From positions 1-64,000 of the forward strand of contig JAOBSW010000726.1 of NCBI GenBank assembly GCA_026214975.1: a DNA stretch of 64,000 nucleotides, read 5' to 3'. The notes below the pieces were generated by a model, which was not told the origin of the DNA, did not search any database, and worked only from the letters and a program-made list of their open reading frames with translations. The DNA is from Gentiana macrophylla (taxonomy: Eukaryota; Streptophyta; Magnoliopsida; Gentianales; Gentianaceae). The translations under genes were made by a program, and so were the position numbers. Below, piece after piece: positions 44,600 to 57,776 of the stretch. How positions within the stretch are numbered: the stretch's first letter is position 1; every line of letters begins with the position of its first letter.

Positions 44600-45979
44600 T
44601 TACAAATCACTGCGGCTACGGCCCTATCTCGAGGTCGCCAAATATAAAAACAAAATATCCCCTAGTTTTGGGTTTGGTTAACAACGGCGGGCTTGACAAG
44701 TATTCTTTAAGGTCTTTAAAAGCTCGAGAGCATTCATTTGTCCAGGAGAAGGTACCCGCCCCTTTCAAAATTTTGAAGAAAAGCGGACTTTCTCTGCAGA
44801 TTTTGAGACAAACCTACCCAAGGTCGTGATTACGCCATTTAGCTTTTTGTACTTCCTTGACACCTTTGGTGGGCTCGCTCATGTTGATTAGGGCTTCGAT
44901 TTTTTCGGATTTGCCTCGATCCCTCTCGACTCACCATGAAGCCGAGAATTTTTCTGCTGGACTCCAAAAATACATTTCGCGAGGGTTTAGTTTCATTGAG
45001 TGGTCTCTTATATTGGCGAAGGTTTCGTGAAGGTCCACCAGGTGATCTGGCGACTTGATTTTACGACCATATCATCAATGTAGGCCTCCATGTTCACGCT
45101 TATTTGTGTGCTAAAAACTCATTCACCATTCTCGATAGGTCGAAACTGCGTTCTTCAGCCGAAGGCATCATCTCGTAGTAATAGAGTCCACCGCCGCCCT
45201 AAAGGTCGTCATCTCTTTGTCTTCATCTCGCCATTTTGACTTCGTGGTAACCGGAATATGCATCCGAAAACTCGGCGTTTGAATCCGGCGATCCCGTCGA
45301 CCATTTTGTCAATTCGAGGCAGCGCGTAAGGGTCTTTGGGGCAAGCTTTGTTCAAGTCTGTGAAGTCGACACACATCCGCCACTTGCCATTATGTTTCTT
45401 TACCATTACTACGTTTGCCAACCAGGTGGGATACTGAAGCTCTTTGATTATGCCCGCTGCCAGAAGTTTTTTGATCTCGCCTTTTATTGCGATTTCTTTT
45501 TCCATAGAGAACTGTCGCGCTCTTTGCTGTATCGGCCTGAAGTTGGGGTCGGCACTTGGATAATGCAAAGCGACCTCTGACTCTACGCCCCTCATATCTG
45601 TTACTTCCCACGCGAAGGCGCTCATGTTGACCTTCAGAAGCCCGATCAATTCTTCCCTTTCTCCCTCGGTGGTCCGCGATCCTATTTTTATCCTTTGATC
45701 GGGGTATTTGTCGTTTATTATGACCTCGACCAACTCGTCCTCAGCAATGAAGTCGGGCTCGTCTCGAACTTGCAAAGTCTCAACCTCCACTGCTCTTTCC
45801 GGCATTTCATTCAACGTGGCGACCTGATCCCGAACCGGGCAAAAACCATCCAGCCTGGGTCGCTTGGAGTCGACCCTGTTCTTTGTCATATAATCGAGGA
45901 AAGATCCGGGTCGGCTGATGGCGACCCCAATCTCCTCCCTATGTGAAATTTGACCTTTGATGGGAGCAGACACCACCAT
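44600..45979 (-). pseudogene. Gypsy reverse transcriptase
   Basis: Minus strand. 45209-45979 has the RT N-terminus: ALHYPSADPNFRPIQQRARQ, IKKLLAAGIIKELQYPTWLA, NVVMVKKHNGKWRMCVDFTD, LNKACPKDPYALPRIDKMVD. The frame breaks after VFGCIF. The palm catalytic box is YIDD at 45071-45082 (AYIDDMV). The rest runs to about 44600 in pieces. Confidence 0.88.
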
Positions 45980-45999
45980 TTGAAATTTTTTTCATGGTG

Positions 46000-48084
46000 G
46001 GATCCCCAAGATAATGTTGTAGTATGAGGGGAGATCAATGACCAGAAAGGTGATCATCTCGGTTCTGCATGGCTCGTAGTCACCCAAAGTGATGCTGAGG
46101 TCGACCGTTCCTTTAACCCGCACAGTGTCGTTGGTAAAACCCTCGAGCACCCCGAGGTAGGGTTTCAACTTAGCCTCTCCAAATCCGATCTGTTTTAAGC
46201 GATCGAAGTAGATGACGTCGCGACCACTACGTGTCGATCATTACTCTGTTGACACCATGCTTGTCGTTTATTCCGACTTTGAGAATAAGAGGTACTTCCA
46301 TGGGGCCTCGCTTGTGGTCAATTCGCTTTTAGTGAACATGATTCCCTTCTCATTCTCCCCCAATACCACCTGTTTTTCAAAGCCGCGCGTATTAATCTGG
46401 TGCATCTAAGATTTCAGTTGATTGTTCCTTGGGGATATCCCCATGGATAACCTGGACCTCCTTCCGATAGACGCGGGGTGGCGACCTTGTCCGGTACCGG
46501 TGTTCCCGTCTCGCTTATACTTGGTGGCCGGTCCTTCGCGGATTAGCCTTTCTATTTCTCGCCTTAACGTGAAACATTAAATGCGTGATGTGACCGTGGT
46601 CCTTGTGATAGTTGCGTGATTTGGATTTGTCGCGACTATCGGGATCACCCCTCATAGGTTTGGGCTTGTCAAAATGTTCGCGGATTTGAACAATATTTGA
46701 GATGCTTTAGTGTTGAGCGGGGTAAAATTGTCCTCATTTGAATCTATAAGGCTTTTTGTCTCGCGGTCGTGGTTAGCATCTCGCCACTTTTCCTTCTTAC
46801 GCTCCTCGTGCGATCCTCTCTCTGTGAAGGCTGTTCTGCTTTGGGCTTCGCCCTCCCCGAGGACGGCGCTTCGCTGACTCCCATCATTCGAGCCCTTTCC
46901 AACATTTCCCTGAGACCCGCTTTAGGGGGTCGCAGGTTGAATTCAGTTTTCATTGGTCCCTTGGCGATCCCTGTGAGGAAACATGTGACAACTGCATCAT
47001 CCGGAATGTTCCTTGTCTGATCGTATATTCGATGAAACGCGTTCATAATATTCTTTTCGGACTCATGTCCTCCCATGCGAACTTCATTATAGGTCCTCTA
47101 TAGTTTTCTTTGGTCTACTCGCCGATTCAAACTCTCTCGATTTAATTTCTCGGAGAGATCCTCCCACCTTTTTCTTGAGCCACGGGAAGTCCACGTATCA
47201 AGAGGCGGCCCTATCTCGCATGCTTCCGACTAAGGCGATGCACCAGGCAGATTTATTTTGGGTCGCCAGGGTGATGCGACCTTGGAAAGCGGTGAGCCAG
47301 TCGTTTGGGCAAGAATTTCCATTGTAGTAATTATAGCTGGGATAGCTAACCTTTTCGCGACCGGTAGGCAATGTTTCTGTAATTCTCTTGGCGAGCACGT
47401 CGATTCCTGAGATTGGGGCGGCTCTCTCGGCTGGCCTTGACTTTTTCAAATCGGCGAGCTCATTTTTCATTATCTCCATCTGTTCTGCCCAAACAGGGTC
47501 GAAACTGGGTCGCAACAACGCCTGTGTATTAGCCCTCTCTGGCCTGCGCTCTGACTCCCCGCAGTCTTCCGACTCCTCCCGGCGAGCTCTCTTTTCACGG
47601 ATAATTATGCGGGCGTCCGGTGCGTCCTTGTCTCGTCGGGGAAGTAATCCTCCCTCGGGAAGGCTGAGACGACTTGGGGCCGAGGCCTTGTCCTTCTCAC
47701 CCAACCTTTTGAAAGCCGAACCTTTTTCGTGTGATTTTTCCTCCTGATGATCGCGATCTGGGAGAACCGAAGTCTGCACAACGTTTTTCCTGGGTCCTTT
47801 GCGGCTGAGGCGTACACTTTCTTCTATCTCGATCCGTGAGTGCGGCTCTGCCGACCCTTATTCACCGCGCGGGGCGATTTCATCTCTCTGGGGATTTGGG
47901 GTCGTATCGACATTGGAGCTTGGCCCTTTGCTACCGGGACGGGAATTGGCGGTACATAGTTTCCGTGATACCTCGCGTATTCCCTTATTTCCGCAATCTC
48001 CAGATCTTCTTGAAGATCTGGCTCTTTCCTAGGGGTTGATCTCCGGCTTTGCTGCGATCGAGATGATCCTCTCGATTTTCCCAT
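46000..48084 (-). pseudogene. Gypsy Gag and protease
   Basis: Minus strand. 47824-48084 is the basic, Ser-rich N-terminus (MGKSRGSSRSQQSRRS). 47198-47779 has PTGREKVSYPSYNYYNGNSC, PNDWLTAFQGRITLATQNKS and WCIALVGSMRDRAAS, the capsid start in Tat elements. 46744-47076 is the capsid end (MNAFHRIYDQTRNIPDDAV, VTCFLTGIAKGPM). A protease region lies in 46000-46600 in broken frames. Confidence 0.82.
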
Positions 48085-48446
48085 CCAATGTCGCTCACGA
48101 CCTCTCTTGACTTAGCCTTCGATTTATCAAATTTCGGGCATCGCTAGGGCCAAAACTCCCTTTGTGATCCTTCCCCACCCGCTGCGTAATTTTTGTGGCT
48201 CTATCGCGACATCGGCTTGTATATGCGTTTGTACAAAGCCTCGCAGAGTTTGAGGTTTAGTTGTTCTTTGCTTCCAAATCATAGGTTATGACTATACTTG
48301 TGATTAGGATTCGCCTTGAGTCGGACTTCACGGCAATCGATATGTGATTTTTATATGATGGAGCCGGTCGGTGTGCTGCCGCTTTTTTTTATATTTTGTG
48401 TGGAGTTATGGTGATGAAGCTTTCGTGTTCCCGTAACGGAGCCAAG

Positions 48447-48996
48447 CGATGATGTATAAATCGTCACAGGTGTCCTTGCGGTGTATAGGCGGTGGATATC
48501 TCGTTTGTATTTAAGGTGGTGTGATACTCTGGCGGGTGGCGGTATGGAGGAATAAGATTGGACAGAGCTTTGGCTTGCAAGTGTAGTGTATATATCATCC
48601 TCTTCTAGTTTACAATGACCACCCCTTTTATAGAGGTGGGTAACTTAGGGAATAAGTAATCTATTAGACATTCCACTAATGACTAGGTTTAACTTAGATA
48701 TTAAGTAAGGCGAAATATCTAAGATACAAGTGGGGAAAAGATGCGGATCAACCGCGGCCATCTCTCCTGGGTCGCAAGAGCAAACCTTTTTGCGGCCTTG
48801 CCTCTTGGCGCCCCTTCTTGACTTGCTCTGGATGAGATCCACGGGATCATTGCACTTGCACTGGGGCCGTAAATGCTTTGGTCGCGGCGAGGTGAGGCGA
48901 TGGCCGCCCTCTTTGCGATCTCTTCTGTCATGCCTGAGGATGGCCGCGGCTGGTTGTCTCCCACTGTTGAGGTGGTGGAATTATTTATACCCATCA
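48447..48996 (-). repeat. 5' LTR (minus-sense) of the complete Gypsy element
   Basis: Partner of 36081-36630 with few differences; the first plus-strand base is C rather than T. GTTAC follows at 48997-49001. Confidence 0.92.
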
Positions 48997-49409
48997 GTTA
49001 CCTTGAAGCCCGACCAATTAGAGGCTGCCATGTCACCCACGCTTATTATTTGCTTAACTGTTGCACCATGCCTATAAATAGCGTCACCTTTTCCCTTGTA
49101 AAGGACAAGCTTATATAGAAAAGCAGAAACCTCTGCCAATTTGTCGACAAATTTAACTTTCAACTTTCATTCTTGCACTTCATATAATCATTTCCGATTA
49201 ATCTCATAATTGTGATATTCACAGCAATATTGGTTGGCCCCGCTATTGGGAAAAGGCGATTTTGATCATTTTTTCATGCCATATTAATCGCAAAAAGTAG
49301 TTACTTTACGCTTTCCGGTGAGAAAACCACCACCCAACGTCGGTTTTCTTCATTTTTTCAAGAACAACCTTCATCTTTGAAGCAGATCTTCATCCTTACG
49401 AAGAACATC

Positions 49410-51170
49410 ATGCCTAATACCCTGTCATCCGCTGCTGGTCTCAACGACGGTCTTCCACCCAGGACCATAAAGGCCAGCCACGATATTGTCGTGATCACCG
49501 GGAGGACTGACGGTGAACGCATTTTCGTACACCAAGCGTCCAGTGATCAGGGCACACCTCCGCCGGTGAGGGATCCCAGTCAGCCAGATATCCGGTCGTT
49601 TATTAACGGAAAGGCCAAATCTAGGGAGGCCCTCGATGCAGCAACGGACTAACGTAAGGGGGAAGATCATGTCGGCATTTCTAGGCCGAGCCACGCCTGC
49701 AAACTTTCTCCGGCCGAAAAACAGGACGAATACAACGACCTCTATGCGGTAGCATTACTTGAACATGCCACGTATGTCGAGAGAATGGCAAAGGTAAACC
49801 AAGAGCTCCTTGCCATGGGAAGATCGGTTCTTCTAGTTCGCGAGTTCGTCCCGCCTAGGAGAAATTATCCGGGCCAAGCACAAGCCCTCCCAGTAGCCAG
49901 CTCCCATTCACATCAGTCGAAAAGAAGCGAGCCATCCTACTCATGTACAGAGTGAGCCTCTGAGAGAAAGTCTATTCATTCACGTCTAGGGCCCATGTTT
50001 GACAAGAATAATTTGAAATTTGCACGGGAAAAAAGCACAGAGCATCAATCCGCTCCCAAAATGTGTGAGTGGAATCGGGAGTGACAAGACGAGTCTTACT
50101 ACCCGGCGGAGGTCTCAGGGAGAGTAGCGTTACTAAACACTCTACCACAGATCTTCTCCAAGGCGAGCTCGCCAAGTTGAAAAAGCAGGTTGAGGATCTG
50201 CTGAGAGGGAAAGTCGGAAAGGAAGATCACCCCTCATGGGGAACTTGCATCCTCGCCGACTGGATCATTGAGAAAGCACAGAGGGGGTACACTACCTCAC
50301 GTTTCAAAGTTACTCTACGTCAAGCTGTCCGTATAATTGGACTTCGTCTTTTCAGAGCAATATCTCCTTAGCCACCAAGAGCAATGCCTCATGGTGCAAA
50401 GCCTTTGTGGGCGCTATACAAGACAAAGAAGCATTGCGGATCAAGAAATTACCTCCTCGATCGGTCGTCTCTTGGCACGACCGCACGACCTGGAGACTAA
50501 GTTCATTGCAGAATTCAAGTCGGCCGGAAAAAGACATAGGCCAACTTGTATGAGATCAGGAAAAGTGTCGGAGAATCGACTCGAAGTTATTACGAGCGAT
50601 TCATAAAGGTGTACGACCAAACTCGTGGTCTAAGCGACACAGTGATGATGGGCTGTTTCTAGAGCGGCCTAGATGAAGTTCTTCTCAAATACGAGTTTGT
50701 AGTAAGATGTCTATGAATCCTGATCGACATGTTAACCTTTGCCCGTAATTGGACTTCTGAGGTCGTACCAGCAGCTGCTAAAGGGAAAGATAAGGTTGGG
50801 GCCAACTGCCTATGGTGGGATCTGATCGAACAGTGGAACTATAGCTGGCATTGCCACCGGTTGTATGGCTATGAAGAAACATGAGAAGTTCAAGGAGGAG
50901 CACTTCACACCTCTAAACGGCTCTTATGAACACATCATGAATGAGGTAAGGGATGAGGTGCCCAAACCTTGCCCTATGAAGCCCGATCCACGAGGAGAAT
51001 GGGATGCCAGAAAGTACCGTGAGTATCACCGTGACTGCGGTCATTATACGAATACGTGTCGCATACTCAAAATTGTGATCGAAAAGCTGGTCGCCCGGGG
51101 GGCCTTGATTGGTTCAAGAAGGATGGGGACAACGCGCCATGAGGCAATCCCTAAGCCAGCCAACTAATGA
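49410..51170 (+). pseudogene. Gypsy Gag (plus-strand element)
   Basis: ATG 49410 starts MPNTLSSAAGLNDGLPPRTI. Pieces continue at 50069-50371 (LQGELAKLKKQVEDLLRGK coiled stretch) and near 50340-50620 (capsid, WCKAFVGAIQDKEALRIK in one frame). 50865-51167 has a Cys/His motif YHRDCGHYTNTC resembling the Tat Gag zinc region. Many frameshifts. Confidence 0.8.
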
Positions 51171-51379
51171 GGAGATCCATTTTATCATCGAAGAGCCTCC
51201 GGGAACAATAAACTCAAGGATCGATTATTACTTGAGCGAAGTTTTGAAAGCCTAGCCGCCGCGTGCAAGTGCGGTACGAGCAAATCGATCTCGTTCACCC
51301 GTAGCGAGCTAGTAATGATTCTGGAGGCTTTAAATTTTCCGATATTCATCTCAGCACTTGTCAATGAGCCCTTGGTGCA

Positions 51380-51660
51380 TCGGATTTTGGTCGACACAGG
51401 AGCTTGCTGAGATATTATGTATTATGATTGCTTTAGGCAGCTCAGCTTCCGTGACTCACATCTCACGCCACACTACGGAACTCTTGAGGGTTTCACCAAC
51501 AATAGGGTTCAAGTGAAAGGCACCATCGAGTTGGATGTCTTAATGGGTGACCACGAGACCTACAGATCCGAAGGGGTAAACTTTCTTGTGGTTGATCTGA
51601 AATCAAATTACAACATGATCATAGGGATCCCGGCCTTATGAAAATATTGGATGGTCATCT
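51380..51660 (+). pseudogene. Gypsy aspartic protease remnant
   Basis: RILVDTGAC then a stop, then DIMYYDCFRQL, and YNMIIGIPAL at the end, the retropepsin active site and C-terminal motif. One in-frame stop right after the active site. Confidence 0.82.
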
Positions 51661-51999
51661 CTATTCCACTTTAGAGAGCCAAGTTCTATGCTGGAAACAG
51701 GGTCGGGGTCGACCTCAGTCGCCCTCAGGAAATGTTGCATCACATCAATCATCTGCAATCGGAGGCAATGGTCGAATCGAAAAGGCTTTGGGTTGAAAAA
51801 ATAGAGTATTCGGCCGGGTTAGGCCAAATACACATGGTCAACGAGCTCTCCTATGCCTCTAAAGTTAGAAACATTCCAAGTGCAGGACGAGCTTTATTTA
51901 ACCGTAGAGGGCGAACTAATAGATGTTATGATAAACGAGGCTTATCCCAACTAGAAATTCAAGATAAGTGCTCATCTATCGGAACCTAAGAGGGAAAAA

Positions 52000-53795
52000 C
52001 TCATATCCCAACTGAAGTCCAATATAGACATTTTTGCATGGGTTGTGATGGAAATGAGGGGTGTCGAGCCAGAGTTTTCCCTACATTACTTAACCGTCGA
52101 TCCGACTTAAAAATCGATTCAGCAGAAGGCATGAAGTTTCCTGCCTAAGAAACAAGCCGTGATCAATGTTGAGATCGAGAAGCTCCTATAGGCGGTATCA
52201 TCAGGGAACTCGCTTATCCAACCTGGTTTACCAACATCGTCATGTTTAAAAATCATAACGGGAAATGGTGAATGTGTGTCGATTTTACGGATATAAAAAA
52301 GGCATGCCCTAATGATCCTAACCCTCTGACGAGGATTGATCAATTATGGACTCAATTGCTAGGTTCAAGGTCCTGAGCTTCCTCGACGTTTATTCTGGGC
52401 ATCATAAAGTAAAGATGGCTGACAAAGACAATGATATGACCACTTTTCGAGCTGCTGGGGGCCTCTATTATTACGAAATAATTCCATTCGGGCTGAAGAA
52501 CGCCGGATCGACCTGTGAGCGAATGGTAAATCGGGTATTCAACTATCAGATTGGAAAAATATGAATGCTTATATTGATGACATAGTGGTCAAATCGTCTC
52601 GTCAAGCTCACCATGTCGACCTCCAATAATCCTTCGAGAACATTAAAAAACACTCGATGTAGCTCAACCCGTCCAAATGTGTCTTTGGTATCCAGGCGGG
52701 CAAGTTTCTAGGATTCATGGTGAGTCAGAGAGGTATTGAGGCCAATCCTGAGAAAATTGAGGCCCTGATAAACATGAAGGAACCAACATGCATCAAAAAG
52801 GTTCAAAGACTTAATGAGAGAATTATCGCACTTGGTAGATTCGTCTCTAAGTCGGCCAAAAAATGCTTGATTTTCTTCAAAGGGTTTAAGGGCGACAAGA
52901 CTTTCTGTTGGAATAAAGAGTGCGTCCAGGCTTTTCAAGCACTTAAATATTCTATGGGGAAGCCGCCACTGCTAGTCAGCCCTAAGATAGGAGACTTGTT
53001 ATTTCTTTACTTGACGGCATCAGACTGGGCTGTTGCCGCCGTACTTGTAAAGGAGGCTGGCACCCTCTAAAACCCTGTTTATTATGTAAATGCTCTCTGT
53101 CTAGTGGAGATCCGTTATTTTAATATAGAGAAATTGGCTTACTCACTTGTCATCGCCGCCCTAAAACTAATGACCTGTTTTACATCGCACACTATCATCG
53201 TTTTGACAGATAGTCCGTTGTGCCAAATTTCGCATAAGCCCGACCATTCAAGTCAGCTGCTCCGTTGGGCTAATGAGCTAACCAAGTTCAACATCCAATA
53301 TCATCCCTAAAAAGTGATTAAGGCACATTCTCTGGCGGAGTTCATTGTTGAAACAAGCTTCAGTTCAGATTTAACAAACTTGCCTACCCCGCCCGAGCCT
53401 AGCTCAACCTCTACATCGGCACCGATAAGGCCCGACAATTGTCGGCAATTATATGTGGATGGGGCAGCAAGTAAAAACATACGTGGAGCCATAATCATTT
53501 TAATTTGGTCGAACTAGAATCAAATGAAGAGATAGAAAAGGCTCAGAGGTTTGAATTTTTGGCTTCAAACTATCGAGCTTAGTATGAGGCCATCATAGAT
53601 GGCCTCTAATTGGCACGAGGAATGAAAGTCAGGAACGTTGAGGTCTACTATGATTCTCAAGTCATTGTAAATCTGATCTCCGGAACATACGATACAAAGA
53701 ATGAGACATTAAGCAAATACCTCGAGGCAGGTCAAATGTCTTTAAAATGACTTCGCCATCGCGAGTTCATCAGAATCAGTCAGGAAGATAACACG
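52000..53795 (+). pseudogene. Gypsy reverse transcriptase and RNase H remnant
   Basis: 52346-52564 has FLDVYSGHHKVKMADKDND and PFGLKNAGSTCERMVNRVF. YIDDIVVKS follows at about 52571-52597, the RT catalytic box. 52717-53070 contains GIEANPEKIEAL and the first RNase H (LTASDWAVAAVLVKE). 53314-53517 contains YVDGAAS of the second RNase H. The copy ends near 53795 inside RNase H. Confidence 0.88.
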
Positions 53796-55712
53796 AGGGC
53801 AAGTTATTTTCCCCGGACAAGTCCCATGACGTGCCTAGGACGTGTCCCAGACATCCCAGGACATGCCTAGACTTCTGGCTCGCTGAACCGAGCATTGTTC
53901 TCGGTTAAGCGGCCTAGTTTTGGTGCCCTGGATGTGTCCGACCTTGTCCAGAACATGTCTGAATATCGAGTCTCGATTTCAAAGCGAGATCCTGATTCAT
54001 GAGCGGTTTTGGATCGTGTTTCTTCCCAAGAAGGTAATCATCGTAATCCCTTATTCAATTCGTAGATTGATCTTGTTAAGTTATGGTTCTTGGCTTTGAG
54101 ATTAGGCTTTTGGTGGTTTGTAGATTCGCATATGATTTGGAAGTAAGATATTATTCGATTCATAGTTCGGCTCGTCTTTAAGGTAAATAGTTCTTCGTAT
54201 CAAAAGGTCCTGTTTTAGTTCAATGATAGTGCTTTTAAGTTGTTTTGAATATTTTTTTACTTTAAAGAATACGAAATAGACATAATTATGTGTTGCTGGG
54301 TATTTGGCCGAACTATGTTTTCAGAACGTTGTTCTTTTCTCTAGTTACATTCATGTAAGTTTGTTTTAAGATTTTGGTAACTAGTAATGGAGATATATAG
54401 GATGATAGTCGGTGTTGTTATGACCTTTGTATGATCTCGTAGGTCGAGTGCAGGGCGCTACCTTCACCAAATTGGGTCAATTGACCCCAATTTAAAAATA
54501 AAAAAATTGATGTATTTTTTACACTGTAAAATTTTTATGTAATAATATCTCTTGATCGACCCTAAAATTTTAAAATATTGACTCTTGACCCATAGTTATA
54601 CATACTTTTTATAAAATACATTAGAAACTTATAATACGATGTGTCGTTATCGATCTCTGACCCGTGTCATACAATTCCTGCAGCCGCCCATGAGGTCAGG
54701 TATGGTTTTAAACATGATTTTATGTGTTTTATGTGCTCCTATGTAGTTTACTCGCTAAATTTGTACCAGCAATGTGTTACAAGAGCACTGTGATCGAATC
54801 ACGAGTCGTATTTGGATGTATGGTTGGTTACTCCCCCCTGTCGTTCCCAAGACGATGTATTACAAGTGTACTGTGACCCTACGTATCACGCGGGGATGTG
54901 GAAATCGTATTACCCAAAGTTGCAACATGAACATGACATGAATATGTAAGACAAGACATGACAAGACAAGAACATGATTATGCTAAGTTAGTAAGAGACA
55001 TGAACATGATAGGCAGGACACGAACATACTACAGTTAGTTGACAAGTAAAGTATGGGTTAATAGACAGCTTACGTAAGTTTGATCAGCAGGCTAAATATA
55101 GTAAGTAATTAATGTAATGAACAAGTATGTGCAAGATGAACAGAACGTAGTTAATAGGCCTGTCTTTGATGAATTGTGCAAGTTAGTTTCTAAAGTGGAT
55201 GTTTTTCTTAAATGTTTCAAGTAATGGTTTTCAAGATGTTTGTAACATGGATGAAGTTGATTCATGTGGTGTCTCCCGGCATCTGGCATGCATTAATCTT
55301 TCTTTTGATCTTCTTTCTCCTTACTGAGCTTGTGCACAGGCTCACTCATTTATTTGGAAAAAGAAGATATACAGGTTAAAGACGAGTTGAATGGACGGGC
55401 ATGAAGAATAAGCTTACGAATGGAACTATGAAGTTCTTTATGTATCGGTGTTTCCCTGATTAGTCAAATTGAGCCGTAATCAATATTAGTAGTTATTTAT
55501 GATTTAGTTTGATTGCAGTTGTTTTTTCGTTGATGGTTCTTTTGGAAGACATCGAGGTCTATTTCCGAGTCTTCACTTGTTTTCTTCCACGCAAATCTTT
55601 TATTACTCGTTCGACACGAGGCTTATGTGAGATTTAGGGTTTACTCTAAATGTCACGTGCATCGAATGTTCCGTATCCGGATAAGGACTTGGTATCCGAG
55701 ATAGGGACGTTA
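53796..55712 (-). repeat. Interspersed repeat ending (minus-sense start) at 55712, TGTAACGTCCC type
   Basis: In minus sense it starts TGTAACGTCCCTATCTCGGA at 55712 with CCAAGTCCTTATCCGGATAC, clearly related to the head of the repeat at 3878. Toward 54000 there are CTCGTGTCG and TACAAGTGTACTGTGAC stretches but no coding signal. The left limit is uncertain. 53800-54030 has CCCAGGACATGCC-like short repeats. Confidence 0.45.
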
Positions 55713-56695
55713 CATTAAATGTCATATTTAAATTTAGTTATTTTGCTTCTAAAAAATAATAGTTATTTTTCAGATTGTAATTTAATGTAAGACTTAAATT
55801 CAAAAGTGAATAGTTTGTTAAGTTCCTCAATTATAGTAAATTAGCAAATTTTAAATTAATTTGAAATAAATTTTTTTTATGATCGAGAGATTATAGGGTG
55901 TGAGTTAATGTTGATGGTTTTCTTCTTTAATGCGTTGGTTTTTTTTACTTGCCTTGACTTGCCTATTTTTTCTCGGGCTTGGAGCAGATAATTTTCGAAT
56001 TTGGGTAAAATAAATTTTGTTTTGCTTCTTCAATATGTATATAGTATAGATGTAGAGCAATTTTCTAACATAATTATTAAATTGTTTACACTAATGCAGG
56101 GGAGTTTTTAATTTGAAATTTTAAGTAAAAGAAAGAGTTCTTTGGTTGAGGGATTCTAAGGAGTGAGTTATGCATCAATAAGGAGAGTGAGGATTTAATG
56201 CTCGTCAGAGGGGAAGAGGATACTCTAATTGCTCCCCCGGTTCGTCAGTGTCTTAGTCGTGGAATAAGCATTGGCTTAGTCTTTTCCACGAATATGCTAA
56301 GAAGAGTTTTAATTTGAAATTTGACAATTGAAATAAAATAAATTGTTATAATTGAGAGATTGTAGAGAGTGAGTTAATGTTGATTGATTTCGTCTTTAAT
56401 GCGTTAATTTTTTTTTAATGGACTTGACTTCCCTATTTTTTTCCTGGGTTTGGAGCGGATAAATTCCGGGATTGGGTCAAATCAATTTTATTTTTCTTCT
56501 CCAATATGTATATAGTATAGATATCATTAATACAATAATAATAAACAAATGAAAGAAGTAGGATTATTAAGAAATTATAATAAACTAATGAAAGTACATG
56601 GATTTGTAGTTTGATTATTAAGAACTTATATTAAACTAATGAAACTAGTTGGATTATTAAGTAATTATACATAATATAAAAAGAAAAAAGTAATT
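55713..56695. repeat. AT-rich DNA with a pair of ~150-bp direct repeats
   Basis: GAGTTAATGTTGAT..TTCGTCTTTAATGCGTT and AATATGTATATAGTATAGAT occur at about 55895-56052 and 56365-56522. No gene. Confidence 0.5.
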
Positions 56696-56700
56696 GATAT

Positions 56701-57302
56701 TGTCGGAAATATCACGATAGCGGTAACGGTGTTTATTGATGGATATCTAGCTGGTTATAAGTGATTTCTCCGGTGAGGTGTGGTGGTTTGTATGAAATTT
56801 TTGAAGGTGTGGGTGCCGGACACTATGATGTATGAGTGTGAACATAATAGTCGACAAATTGGCAGAGTAACTCTGATTGTATTAATTCTCAGAAGCTTTT
56901 ATGAGTTACAGGGGTGCTACTATATATAGGTGGATTGCTAATGACAATTAGGATAAGTATGAGATGTGACATAATTAAATACAATCAAGAGAATAAGCAT
57001 CCCGCAGAGTTGGTGTTGCGGCTCCACTTGATGCGGACATAATGTCTTGATCGTCTTGTGTTTTAGCGAGAAGCGTCAAGTGTGAATCTGATTCGCCCGT
57101 GTATAGCGGGCACGCGTCTTTGAGAGGACCGAATTTGGCTCCCAAACTTATGATGCGTATGGGGCAAAGACGAACGAGCAGACGGCTTCTCGCATGATCG
57201 TGCATATGCTCATACGGACCGATGGCAGTGTTGGCCGATTTGGCGGCGTGGGATCCTTGCCCGGGTTGATTGGCAGATCCGTGAGACCGTTTGTGGGTAT
57301 CA
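56701..57302 (-). repeat. 3' LTR (minus-sense) of the second Tat element
   Basis: 602 bp, TGTCGGAAATATC ... TGGGTATCA on the plus strand; its ATCA plus ATGGCCCCTACTCC junction is the same as in the first element. Confidence 0.82.
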
Positions 57303-57766
57303 ATGGCCCCTACTCCACGTCTTGCCTGATCGTATGAGAAGGAAAGCGGGAGTAAATTATCAGTGACTTAATATACCGCGGCCCGGTGAGGGCGACCGGG
57401 CTTTGGTCAGCTGTTATGGCGTAAGTGACTTGCTGAGAGGTGCTCTGCTATGTATAGGACATGCTTTTGGCACCGCGCTATTAAGCATACGTGTTTGGGC
57501 AACTTTTATGACATAAAACGACTCGTTGCAAAGTGCTGCGCTATTAAGCGGAAAGACTTGAGTCCTACGCTATTAAGCGGACAGACTTGTAGTCGTTGTC
57601 GGGCACACTTGTTGTGGGAGTTGAGGAGTAACCTCGATCCCGTGAATCGACAAGACGGTTGACATGAGAGTGACGGTTTCTAATTGGCGAGGAACGCCGA
57701 TAACGCGCAATGATTATTGGGTTTGCATTTTGAATTTAAGACGTGACGTTTTGGTTCCCACCTCGT

Positions 57767-57776
57767 CTATATAAGG
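57767..57776 (+). promoter_or_regulatory. TATA box of the antisense gene in the second Tat element
   Basis: CTATATAAGG, identical to 37351-37360 in the first element, about 575 bp before the ATG at 58351. Confidence 0.55.

Larger units (their letters stand above)
36081..48996 (-). mobile_element. Complete Ty3/Gypsy Tat-type element, minus orientation, TSD GTTAC
   Basis: Two 550-bp LTRs, TSD GTTAC, gag-pol on the minus strand (48.1 to 42.5 kb) and two genes on the opposite strand (37.35-40.95 and 41.45-42.36 kb) lying between pol and the 3' LTR (36081-36630). Extra open frames in that position, some antisense, are known in Tat-lineage elements. In minus sense the primer site TTGGCTCCGTTACGGGAA (48428-48445) follows the 5' LTR and a purine tract AGTAGGGGGCCAT precedes the 3' LTR (36631-36643). 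LTRs are very similar, so insertion is fairly recent, though gag-pol already has stops. Confidence 0.93.
49002..53795 (+). mobile_element. Plus-strand Ty3/Gypsy element, 5' LTR split, 3' part missing
   Basis: 49002 to about 49223 is the right piece of its 5' LTR with a TATAAATAG box (49073-49081) and an end in TTCACA. The primer site TTGGCCCCGCTATTGGG lies at 49234-49250. gag-pol runs on the plus strand to RNase H near 53790, where the sequence switches to unrelated DNA. Integrase and 3' LTR are not in the window. All frames are broken. Confidence 0.85.
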
